A stretch of DNA of 64,000 nt. It comes from Actinobaculum sp. oral taxon 183 str. F0552. GTDB taxonomy: Bacteria > Actinomycetota > Actinomycetes > Actinomycetales > Actinomycetaceae. Both the position numbers and the translations under genes were made by a program. Shown here piece after piece: positions 18,160 to 25,012 of this stretch. The first letter of the stretch is position 1, and every line of letters begins with the position of its first letter. The notes under the pieces were generated by a model. It had not been told where the DNA came from. It saw nothing but the letters and a program-made list of their open reading frames with translations, and ran no database searches. The stretch is from the NCBI RefSeq assembly GCF_000466165.1, contig NZ_KE951428.1, positions 1 to 64,000 on the forward strand, given 5' to 3'.

Positions 18160-18172
18160 ACCGACCGTCGGT
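18160..18172 (-). promoter_or_regulatory. Probable TetR operator ACCGAC-C-GTCGGT in the export-operon promoter
   Basis: Six-base perfect arms around a single base, a form common among TetR-family operators. On the minus strand TTGAAC (18171-18176) overlaps its edge as a -35 and weak -10 candidates follow about 17 bases on, so a bound dimer would cover the promoter spacer. It lies 68 bp before the TetR start. Confidence 0.65.
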
Positions 18173-18291
18173 TCAATATTAGGCCGTTCCCGGTCCGCCC
18201 TGTCAACCCGCTGCGTCGATCCGCTCGCAGGCTCGCCGCCCGGCCGGCATTCTCGCCCCTCGCCGGCCGGAGGCTGCGGTACTGTGAGCAC

Positions 18292-19119
18292 ATGAGCAGC
18301 GACGGGAAGGACGCCCCCCGAGAAGCCGAGGACGGCGGGGAGAGCCTGGCATCGGCGACCCGCGCCCTCACAGAGGCGCTGGGGCAGCTCTCGCGCGCCG
18401 TCAAGCGGGAAGCGGGGAGAAGAACTCAAGAGACGGCGAAGAAGGCGCAGGAGACGGGGAAAAAGGCGCTGTCGTCCTCGCTCCGCAAGACCTCCGAGGA
18501 GCTCGCCGCAGTCGCGTCGTCGATCGCCGATGCGCCGGAAGACGCCCGCAACGGTCGGCGCCGCGGCCGCGGCAAGGCCGAACGCACCCGCCAGGACATC
18601 CTGGAGGCAGCCCATCACATCTTCGCGGCGAAGGGCTATGAGGGGGCGTCCGTCGCCGACATCGCCGCCGCAGCCGGATACACGAAGGGTGCGCTCTACG
18701 CGAACTTCCCATCCAAGGAGGCCCTGTTCCTGGAGATGGCCCGCGAACTGCACCGCAACCAGAAGGACCTGCTCGACCAACACCGGAAAGCCGGAACCGA
18801 GCCGCCGCTGCTCTGCGACTCTCCGGCGGAGTATTCGGATAAGGAACTCGAATCCATCCTGATCGGCCTGGAATGGTGGACCTACGCGGTCCGTCACGAG
18901 GAAGCCCGCGAGGAAGTGGGAACGATGTGGCGCGAAACCCTCCACCTGACGGCCGGCATCGTCGCGCAGGGCAACGGCAGGCCAGAGCCTTCGCCCGACG
19001 ACATCAGCGCCGCCTTCGGCCTGGTGGCCGTCCACACGCTGGCGAACATCGCGGCCGCCATCATCGGCCCCGAGGAAGTGCGAGCTATGGCGGAAAGCCT
19101 GATAGAGCGGAAAGCCTGA
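18292..19119 (+). CDS. TetR family regulator with long N-terminal helical extension
   Basis: 275 residues. The TetR helix-turn-helix begins only near residue 97 (RTRQDILEAAHHIFAAKGY, then VADIAAAAGYTKGALYANF). The first 90 residues are charged and Ala-rich with a heptad-like run (RRTQETAKKAQETGKKALSS), predicted to form an amphipathic or coiled-coil helix rather than a membrane segment. A C-terminal ligand domain follows. It diverges from the other TetR gene and shares a 199-bp intergenic region with it. No strong ribosome site precedes the ATG, so a later start is possible, but the extension is in good codon use. Confidence 0.8.
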   Translation: MSSDGKDAPREAEDGGESLASATRALTEALGQLSRAVKREAGRRTQETAKKAQETGKKALSSSLRKTSEELAAVASSIADAPEDARNGRRRGRGKAERTRQDILEAAHHIFAAKGYEGASVADIAAAAGYTKGALYANFPSKEALFLEMARELHRNQKDLLDQHRKAGTEPPLLCDSPAEYSDKELESILIGLEWWTYAVRHEEAREEVGTMWRETLHLTAGIVAQGNGRPEPSPDDISAAFGLVAVHTLANIAAAIIGPEEVRAMAESLIERKA

Positions 19120-19177
19120 TAGAGCGGGCCGCGGAATCCCCAGGCGCCGTGAGCTCCTCGTCTCATTCACCTTTTCG

Positions 19178-19214
19178 GGCAACGTGTGGGCCTGACGACA
19201 ACATGCACGTTGCC
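19178..19214. promoter_or_regulatory. 9-bp inverted repeat upstream of the XRE-ImmA gene pair
   Basis: Perfect arms GGCAACGTG (19178-19186) and CACGTTGCC (19206-19214) are separated by 19 bases. It sits 67 bp before the first gene of the pair and 59 bp after the TetR stop. It could be an operator bound by the XRE protein or a weak terminator of the TetR gene; there is no T-run, which favours the first. Confidence 0.45.
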
Positions 19215-19280
19215 GCGCGACTTGTTTTCCGGTTTTATGCGAGAATTTGAGGAACAAGGCATCGAACTATGGAGGCACAA

Positions 19281-19958
19281 GTGGCAGAAATCGCACCGGT
19301 CCGGAGAGAGCCCGAGATTATTCCAGCCGCCGAGGCGAAGACGTATTTGGCGTCGATGGGCATCCCGCTTGAGGCGGTCTATCATGCTCTTAAAACTGGC
19401 GAAATTGAAGCTAGTAACACTTCAAAATACGCGCCATTGACTGCCGCGGGAACAAAGAGGTGGATAGCTGTAGTTGAGGTTGCACGCCGAATGCTAGACG
19501 AAAAAGAAAATTGGGTGCGAAGTGACGCACAAAACCGACCTATTGCGGTATCTTCCTCGAAGGAATACACACTCGCTTTCGTCGGTGGAAATGCTGAGAC
19601 AGGAGACCCTCGGCCAGAAGCGAATCCCAAAGCAGCACGACGTAAAGGGCCAGCCACAGAAAGAGCCCACAAAATAGAACAATTATCAATTGTGCTACCA
19701 GAATCAATCACTGGAGAAATTGAACGTGCAGAGAATGTCGAGCACGAAAGGCCTCGCATAGGAAATTGGGTATTACTTTACTATCGCGATAAGGAAGAAA
19801 TCCGCTGCGAGATATCGTTTCCTTCTGGAGTCGAAGACGGGCAGTTCACTGGGTGGTTTGTTCGCGTTCTTCTCGAATCTTTGCCTTACAAAGATGCTTC
19901 ATTGGAAAACACCCCAGAAGACATCGGCGGAGAAGACATTGACTTCTATATCGCTTGA
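19281..19958 (+). CDS. Hypothetical protein, partner of the XRE-ImmA metallopeptidase
   Basis: 225 residues, no family recognised. A GTG at 19281 is preceded by GGAGG with five-base spacing, better than the ATG at 19269 that forms the GGAGG itself. Seen in the protein: an N-terminal part with EAKTYLASMGIPLEAV and a possible small helix-turn-helix-like region, a middle Arg/Pro/Lys-rich linker (GDPRPEANPKAARRKGP), and a C-terminal beta-rich domain (NWVLLYYRDKEEIRCEISFP) ending in acidic DIDFYIA. Base composition is clearly more AT-rich than neighbouring genes, a sign of transfer. It overlaps the next gene by 20 bases. A role as the regulated or toxic member of a two-gene unit is inference. Confidence 0.75.
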   Translation: MAEIAPVRREPEIIPAAEAKTYLASMGIPLEAVYHALKTGEIEASNTSKYAPLTAAGTKRWIAVVEVARRMLDEKENWVRSDAQNRPIAVSSSKEYTLAFVGGNAETGDPRPEANPKAARRKGPATERAHKIEQLSIVLPESITGEIERAENVEHERPRIGNWVLLYYRDKEEIRCEISFPSGVEDGQFTGWFVRVLLESLPYKDASLENTPEDIGGEDIDFYIA

Positions 19959-21099
19959 CGATCGGCTCAACCCTGGACGCATCAAGCTCGCCCGCATGCG
20001 TCGCGGCTGGAATCAGGCAAAACTCGCCAGCCGGCTGGGACTGACTGATCGGACGGTACGCGCATACGAAACGATGGGCGCTCCACCGAATGCCCTTTCC
20101 GAGCTCGCGGATGCACTCGGCTTCCCCGAGGGATACTTCACCCTGCCATCGGAGCCGACCGTCGAGACCGAAAGCATCCGATTCCGCGCAGGCAGGGCTA
20201 CTACCCGTCGTCAACGAGACGCGGCCGTCGCCGCCGGAGCTTCAGGCATCGAGGTGGATCGTTGGATCGCCGAGCGTTTCACCCTCCCGAAGGTCGACCT
20301 TCCGACGTTGGAGGGCGAAACCCCTCGGTTCGCAGCGACGATGTTGCGCAGTCTGTGGGGGCTCGGTTCCCGGCCCTTGCCGAATCTCATCCAGTTGGCG
20401 GAATTCCGAGGCATCCGCGTCAACGGGCTACCCGAAGTCGCAGCGTCAGTCGATGCGTATTCGACGTGGTATGAGGGTTTTCCCCACGTCTTCCTCGCAC
20501 GAAGCAAGACGCCGGAACGGGCGCGATTCGACCTCGCCCATGAGATCGGACACCTCGTGCTGCACCGACATCGCGGCCCCGGTTCCCGTGCCGAAGAAGA
20601 GCGGGAGGCGGACGCATTCGCTTCGGAATTCCTCATGCCTGCGGAGAGCGTCGTCGAGTATCTGCCGCCCAATCCCACGATCGATGAGATTCTGCGAGTC
20701 AAGCGCGCTTTCGCCGTATCGGCCATGGCTCTGACCTATACGGTCCACAAGCTCGGGCGCATGACCGACTGGATCTACCGGACGACGTGCACGGCCCTGT
20801 CGCAGCGAGGGTTTCGGGGCGGCGAACCGGACGGCATGGTCTCCTACGAGCGATCGCGAGTGTTTCCGCAAATCCTCGCCTCGTCGAAACTCGGCGTCGT
20901 CACGGGGAAGCGCATCGCCCTGGAGCTTCGGATCCCGGTCGAGGACGTCCGGGCGGCAATGCTCGACGCCGAACTCCATGCGGTTCCCGACGGACCCGGG
21001 CAACGCCTCGTGGATCGCGTGCGGCAGAGCGCCCCCGACCGCACCGGTCGTCGACCCGCACGGTCGGGGGCGCGCGCCGAAGGCCTGCGCCCCGTCTGA
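19939..21099 (+). CDS. XRE helix-turn-helix fused to ImmA/IrrE metallopeptidase
   Basis: 386 residues. Residues 8-55 form an XRE domain (LARMRRGWNQAKLASRLG then TDRTVRAYE). The central part carries the COG2856/ImmA-IrrE protease domain with the zinc motif in RFDLAHEIGHLVLHRHR and the downstream metal-ligand region EREADAFASEFLMP. Family members cleave repressors or other regulators (ImmA of ICEBs1, IrrE of Deinococcus). The open frame extends back to 19858, but TTG at 19939 follows GGAG with six-base spacing and gives an N-terminus just before the helix-turn-helix, so I prefer it; ATG at 19996 would cut the domain. The C-terminus is Arg-rich. Confidence 0.85.
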   Translation: MTSISLDDRLNPGRIKLARMRRGWNQAKLASRLGLTDRTVRAYETMGAPPNALSELADALGFPEGYFTLPSEPTVETESIRFRAGRATTRRQRDAAVAAGASGIEVDRWIAERFTLPKVDLPTLEGETPRFAATMLRSLWGLGSRPLPNLIQLAEFRGIRVNGLPEVAASVDAYSTWYEGFPHVFLARSKTPERARFDLAHEIGHLVLHRHRGPGSRAEEEREADAFASEFLMPAESVVEYLPPNPTIDEILRVKRAFAVSAMALTYTVHKLGRMTDWIYRTTCTALSQRGFRGGEPDGMVSYERSRVFPQILASSKLGVVTGKRIALELRIPVEDVRAAMLDAELHAVPDGPGQRLVDRVRQSAPDRTGRRPARSGARAEGLRPV

Positions 21100-21106
21100 G
21101 ACCCGC

Positions 21107-21790
21107 CTACTGTGCGCCGTCCGGCGATTGCCCTCCGCGATCGGACGCCGGCGCACCCTTCTCGCCTGAGGCCTTCGACGGGTCGGTGCCGTTCACCGGC
21201 GTCTTCGACGGCTCCGGCTTTGATGTCCGCGGCGATGAACCGACGTCCGCGAGGCCGCGGGGATCCGCCTCGGCGCTGACGAAACCCGACCTTCCGGCCC
21301 CCGCCCCCGCTCGCTTCGCAGCGGTCTGCGGCGCTGCGGACGCCACACCATCCGCGCCATCCCGCGGCTCCGCGCCCGCGCCATCCCGCGAAGATTCCGC
21401 GGGCAGCTTCGCCTTCAGCTGGGAGATGGACAGGGAGAGGAAAATCGTGGCGAACAGCACCGACGCCATGTTCAGCAAGGCCTGCCTGTCCTCGCGAACC
21501 AGCCGGCAGCCCTCCTTCCAGTCCTCGACCACCGAATCCGCTTCCTTCTTGAGGTCGTCGTCGCGATCGACGTCGGAACTGCCAGAGGAGCCGTAATACT
21601 TTCTATACCGGCGTTCGACGAGGTCGGAATCCGGCTTGTCGCCCTTGCCGTGGCCTGAATGGTCGAATGCCAAAGGGGCGCAGGAGAGTTCTTTGTCATA
21701 CCCCAACGGTTCGTATGATGGTGGAACGAAATACAGCCATCCGAGAACTATGATCGCCAACACAACGCAAATTGAACGTGATTTCACCAC
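21107..21790 (-). CDS. Hypothetical two-helix membrane protein with disordered tail
   Basis: 227 residues, no family recognised. Helix one is residues 7-23 (ICVVLAIIVLGWLYFVP), then an extracytoplasmic charged loop with His/Gly/Asp-rich FDHSGHGKGDK and two conserved-looking Cys, then helix two near 105-122 (LLNMASVLFATIFLSLSIS), and a long Ala/Ser/Pro/Gly-rich tail. Start is GTG at 21790 (a second GTG follows immediately) with AAAGGG five bases upstream. It converges on the XRE-ImmA gene with an 8-bp gap, so they probably share no transcript. Confidence 0.65.
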   Translation of the reverse strand: MVKSRSICVVLAIIVLGWLYFVPPSYEPLGYDKELSCAPLAFDHSGHGKGDKPDSDLVERRYRKYYGSSGSSDVDRDDDLKKEADSVVEDWKEGCRLVREDRQALLNMASVLFATIFLSLSISQLKAKLPAESSRDGAGAEPRDGADGVASAAPQTAAKRAGAGAGRSGFVSAEADPRGLADVGSSPRTSKPEPSKTPVNGTDPSKASGEKGAPASDRGGQSPDGAQ

Positions 21791-22000
21791 GAATACCCTT
21801 TCTCGAATTTTATTCGATTTTCTTCACGTTAAGTTAAATTATTTCAAAACGTCTTCACTTTCCTCAACGTCTTCTCCGCAAGATATCCAACCTCCGCTCT
21901 CACTTTAATCAATGACTCCGACTCCCAAAAGTCCCCCACAGGGTAGGACGCCCCGAATCGTCCATTCCCAAGCGAGATGCAAGTATCCCAGCGCCCCGTT

Positions 22001-22032
22001 CGCCGACGCTCCCCCATGCGGGAGCGTCGGCG
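22001..22032 (-). terminator. Perfect 13-bp hairpin, possible terminator after the bacteriocin-type ATPase gene
   Basis: CGCCGACGCTCCC pairs exactly with its complement around CCATGC. It is also the first and best-preserved unit of the palindrome series in this spacer, about 280 bases beyond the minus-strand ATPase stop. No T-run follows, so a role as terminator is uncertain. Confidence 0.45.
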
Positions 22033-22263
22033 CAGGCCTCGGCATCATCGGCAATCTCCTGCGGTCAGCTCCCCATGTGGAGGGAAATCGGGCGCATCCT
22101 CAACGTGACGTCGCAAGCGGCCGTCGGCTCCCCCATGGAGGGATCCGCCGAGCATGTGCGGGCCGCCGTCCACGGCGTCGGCTCCCCTATGCGGGGAGGC
22201 GTCGCACGTCGGCATGCTGAAGAGCGGGCGGTCGCGCGTTTCCCCGCACGGCTCGAAACGGCC
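22004..22263. repeat. Series of degenerate CTCCCC-ATG-GGGGAG palindromes at ~60-bp period
   Basis: Units with the CT of the core at 22009, 22069, 22128 and 22182, plus a weaker fifth unit (TTTCCCC) near 22240. Intervals are 60, 59, 54 and about 58 bp. The consensus is close to GTCGGCTCCCCYATGCGGGG, continuing AGG-GTCG. Taken as 28-bp repeats, the intervening sequences are about 26-32 bp and unlike each other. This resembles the geometry of a type I-E CRISPR array, but the units are too divergent for an active array and no cas gene is in the window. Confidence 0.5.
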
Positions 22264-22314
22264 TGCAGCCGGACTCGGCGCACGGCGGGCGGTGTTCGTC
22301 GACGATCCGGTCTT

Positions 22315-22953
22315 TCACGCCCGCGCGGACGCCAGGGAGTGGACGACGTCTGCGCGGGAGGCGAGGGCGTCGTCGTGCGTGGCGATGACGACGCACGCCC
22401 CGGCTTTCGCCGCGCGTTCCAGCAGGCCGGTGACGATGCGCCGGTTGTCCGGGTCGAGGGAGGCCGTGGGCTCGTCGGCGAAGACATAGGAGGCTTCCTT
22501 GTACAGAGCGCGGGCCACTCCCGCCCGCTGTTTCTCGCCGCCCGACAAGACGGACGCCGTCTCGGCCTGTCGCCCGGCGAGGCCCACAGTCTCCAGGATC
22601 CCGTCCAGGCGGGCGTCGGGGCGCGGGCGGCGCAGGAGCCCAGGAGCTCTGAGCGTGACGTTGTAGGCCAGGGTCTCCTCCTCGATCAGCCCGTAGTCCT
22701 GATAGATGAAAGCCGCTTCCCTGCGCCAGAAGCGCCGGCGCGCCCGATCCGAGGCCGCGTCGTGCCCGTCCACCAAAACAGTGCCGGCGCTGAGGCGTTG
22801 AAGCAGACCCAGGCAGTTGAGCAGAGTGGTCTTGCCGCAGCCCGACGGGCCGACGAGAGCGATCACCTGGCCGGGTCGACACGTCAGGGTGACGCCGTCC
22901 AGGATCCTGCGGCCGGCGATCGTCACGCCGAGATCGGATGCTTCGATGCTCAT
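22315..22953 (-). CDS. ABC ATPase of the lactococcin-972 bacteriocin export/immunity type
   Basis: 212-residue ATPase. Walker A GPSGCGKTT, signature LSGGEKQRAGVAR, Walker B YVFADEPTASLD and H-loop IATHDD are intact. The short length, FIYQDYGLIEEETLAYNV and the neighbour on the upstream side, a DUF1430-like bacteriocin-associated membrane protein, point to the lactococcin-972 group. The ATG at 22953 follows ACAAAGGAG with a nine-base spacing; that ribosome site lies inside a 28-bp repeat. Because the partner membrane gene is truncated, the transporter may no longer work. Confidence 0.75.
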   Translation of the reverse strand: MSIEASDLGVTIAGRRILDGVTLTCRPGQVIALVGPSGCGKTTLLNCLGLLQRLSAGTVLVDGHDAASDRARRRFWRREAAFIYQDYGLIEEETLAYNVTLRAPGLLRRPRPDARLDGILETVGLAGRQAETASVLSGGEKQRAGVARALYKEASYVFADEPTASLDPDNRRIVTGLLERAAKAGACVVIATHDDALASRADVVHSLASARA

Positions 22954-22963
22954 GTCAGTTGCT

Positions 22964-23114
22964 CCTTTGTCGGAACGTACGGAGAAGTCAGCGGCGTTCG
23001 CCGCCGGCGCCGGCGTGGCGGGCGGCCTTTGTCGGGGCGTACGGGGAAGTGAGGCGCGGGCTTGGCCATAGGGCAGGTCCTGCCCGCCTTCGTCGGGGCG
23101 TATGGGGAAGTGAG
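22964..23114. repeat. Three 28-bp direct repeats at 61-62-bp period
   Basis: Units start at 22964, 23026 and 23087. The middle unit begins CCTTTGTCGGGGCGTACGGG and ends GAAGTGAG; the first differs from it at four positions and the third at two. Intervening stretches of 33-34 bp differ from each other, and both contain their own short palindromes. The unit nearest the ATPase contains its ribosome binding site on the minus strand. The span is otherwise non-coding. Confidence 0.75.
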
Positions 23115-23126
23115 GGACGCATTGGT

Positions 23127-24029
23127 CTACGCCTTTCTGCGCAGCGCGCGGCAGAAGGCCCGCCTGGCCGCCGAGCGGTAGGCCAGAACCGCGCCCGCAG
23201 CGTAGACGGGGGCGACCGCGCAGCTCACGGCAAGGGCCCAGCCGAACGGCAGTTTGAACCTGGCGACGGCGAAGGCCGCCGCCAGCGTTCCCGCGACGGC
23301 GATGAAGGCCGCCTCCCCCAGGAGCGGGCCGGCCGCGACCCTCCGATACGAGTGCCCGGCGCTGCGACGGGCGAAAATGCGCCGCTGGTTGCGGCCCGCC
23401 CAGGTGTGGGCGGCTTGGACCGCGGCCACTGCGACGGACAATCCCGCGAGGATCGTCGCCAATGCGGCCATCCAGGCCTGCTGGGCGTATGTCTGCGCGG
23501 AGTCCAGCAGAGTTCCCACCGCGCTGTCGACCGAGGTGACCGCCGAGTCCAGCCCATACGCGTGGACGAGCCGGCGCAAGCGCTCGGCGTCGGTGAAGAT
23601 CAGGTGCCCGTTGGTGATGAACGTGTCGACGGCGCTCGGATTGAAGGAGCTCAGGGGCCGGTCCACCAAGACTATGAGCGGATGGCTGACCTTCGCCGGG
23701 TCGGCGTCGGACAGCGTGGTGCCGATCGTCGGCAGGCGCTCGCCTCCCGTGTACGTGTAGTAGGCGACTTTCTGGGGGCGGTTCGAATTGGGCCACATTC
23801 GGAAGCTGTCGTGATCCCCGAACAGGTAGTTCCGAGCCGCCGCCGGAATGGCCGCGGCCGGCACGGGCGTGAGCGCTCCGTGCGGTCCGGGCCTGTTCAC
23901 GCCTATGCCCATGATCGACAGGAACTTCTCGTCGGTCATGACGATGCGGTCGAAGGGGGCGATTCGCTCGGGTGGAACCTCGACCGCGCTCACCGTGGTC
24001 GACAGCGCCGCGAGCCCCTCGCCCTGCAC
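23127..24029 (-). pseudogene. 5'-truncated bacteriocin-associated integral membrane protein (DUF1430-like)
   Basis: About 300 codons remain, homologous in layout to the C-terminal half of the roughly 650-residue seven-helix membrane proteins that accompany lactococcin-972 ATPases. An extracellular region (VPPERIAPFDRIVMTDEKFL) is followed by three helices (about 191-216, 235-258, 262-285) and a basic RRAFCRALRRKA end. Protein-like sequence continues in frame upstream of the GTG at 24029 (EYLRRLGQFADAV) to about 24114, where the SDR gene ends. The N-terminal half, signal and first helices are missing, so I read it as a deletion remnant abutting the SDR gene. Family name is from memory of the typical gene pair; a short functional version cannot be excluded. 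Confidence 0.6.
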
Positions 24030-24115
24030 CGCGTCGGCGAACTGCCCCAGCCGCCTCAGGTATTCCTGCCGGTAGGCGGGCTCGCAGGTCGCTTCTAGCT
24101 GCGCACTTCCCCGCT

Positions 24116-25003
24116 TCAGCTCGCCTTCTCGCTGCGGCGCGTCTCCTCGCCGCCGGCCGTCCTTCCGCCGCGCCGGCGGCCGGTGAACCCGTCCATCGTC
24201 GAGGAGACGCCGAAGGCTTCGGTGACGGCGTCGAGCAGGGGGACCGGGAGCGCTTTGAGGGTGAGGACGGCGTTGGCGAAGCGCGGCAGCACCCGCCGTT
24301 GATCGCCGCGTTCGACGGAGTCGAGCACCGCGTCGGCGACCTTCGCGGGTTTGAGGATCGGCAGGAGCAGCGGCACCCTGGTCCGCACGCCGTCGAACAT
24401 GCCGGTGTCGATGTAGTAGGGCGCCACCACCAGCGTATGGACGTGCGAGCCGGAATGCCGCAGCTCGCTGCGCAGCGACTCGGTGAAGCCGACGGCCGCG
24501 AACTTCGAGGCGGAGTAGTCCGCCTGGCGCGCCACTCCCACGAGCCCGGCGGCCGAGGCGATCGTGACGATCGAGCCCCGGTCCCTCTCAACCATTCCGG
24601 GCAGGAAGCGGCGCACGGTGCGGTAGAGCGAGAAGACGTTCACCTGGAAGGTGCGTTCGACGTCGTCCTCGGTCATCTCCGCGAAGCGCTTCCCGGTGAC
24701 GATCCCCGCGTTGTTGACGAGGATGTCGACTCGCCCGAAGGCCGCGAGGACCGAGGCAGCGGCGGCGTCCACGCAGTGCCCGTCGGCCACGTCCACCCGC
24801 CAGGCCCGGGCGGCGCCGCCGCGTCTTTCGATCTCGTGGGCTACGCGCGAGGCGGCGGCTGCGTCGACGTCCCACACGCACACGGCCTTCGCCCCCCGTT
24901 GGGCAGCGCCGACGGCCATGAGCTCGCCGATTCCCGAGCCGGCGCCCGTCACGAGGACGACGGCGCCGCGGACCGGTGCCTTCGCCGGACGGAAGAGGGC
25001 CAT
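24116..25003 (-). CDS. Short-chain dehydrogenase/reductase
   Basis: 295-residue classical SDR. Cofactor motif TGAGSGIGE (about 19-27), NNAG (about 96), and catalytic Ser plus YSASK (about 164-168) are present. The C-terminal 50 residues, with hydrophobic ALPVPLLDAVTEAF, resemble membrane-associating retinol-dehydrogenase-like SDRs. The ALDH gene ends 9 bp upstream, so they form one transcript, suggesting a paired alcohol/aldehyde oxidation. Substrate unknown. The downstream neighbour is the truncated membrane gene. Confidence 0.85.
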   Translation of the reverse strand: MALFRPAKAPVRGAVVLVTGAGSGIGELMAVGAAQRGAKAVCVWDVDAAAASRVAHEIERRGGAARAWRVDVADGHCVDAAAASVLAAFGRVDILVNNAGIVTGKRFAEMTEDDVERTFQVNVFSLYRTVRRFLPGMVERDRGSIVTIASAAGLVGVARQADYSASKFAAVGFTESLRSELRHSGSHVHTLVVAPYYIDTGMFDGVRTRVPLLLPILKPAKVADAVLDSVERGDQRRVLPRFANAVLTLKALPVPLLDAVTEAFGVSSTMDGFTGRRRGGRTAGGEETRRSEKAS

Positions 25004-25012
25004 GTCCGCCGC

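Larger units (their letters stand above)
21791..22314. other. Intergenic region with AT-rich promoter and periodic palindromes
   Basis: 524 bp with no gene I can support on either strand. The first 120 bp are AT-rich and probably hold the promoter of the minus-strand membrane protein. From 22001 on there is a perfect hairpin followed by related short palindromes at about 60-bp intervals (separate entry). Confidence 0.6.

Noticed and set aside
22075-23052. Long plus-strand open frame across the bacteriocin-type ATPase gene
   Set aside because: It is antisense to the ATPase, whose Walker motifs and codon pattern are clear on the minus strand; high GC keeps the other frame open.
22004-23114. 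Confident call of an active CRISPR array
   Set aside because: Repeat units differ at several positions and no cas genes are in the window; kept as periodic repeats only.
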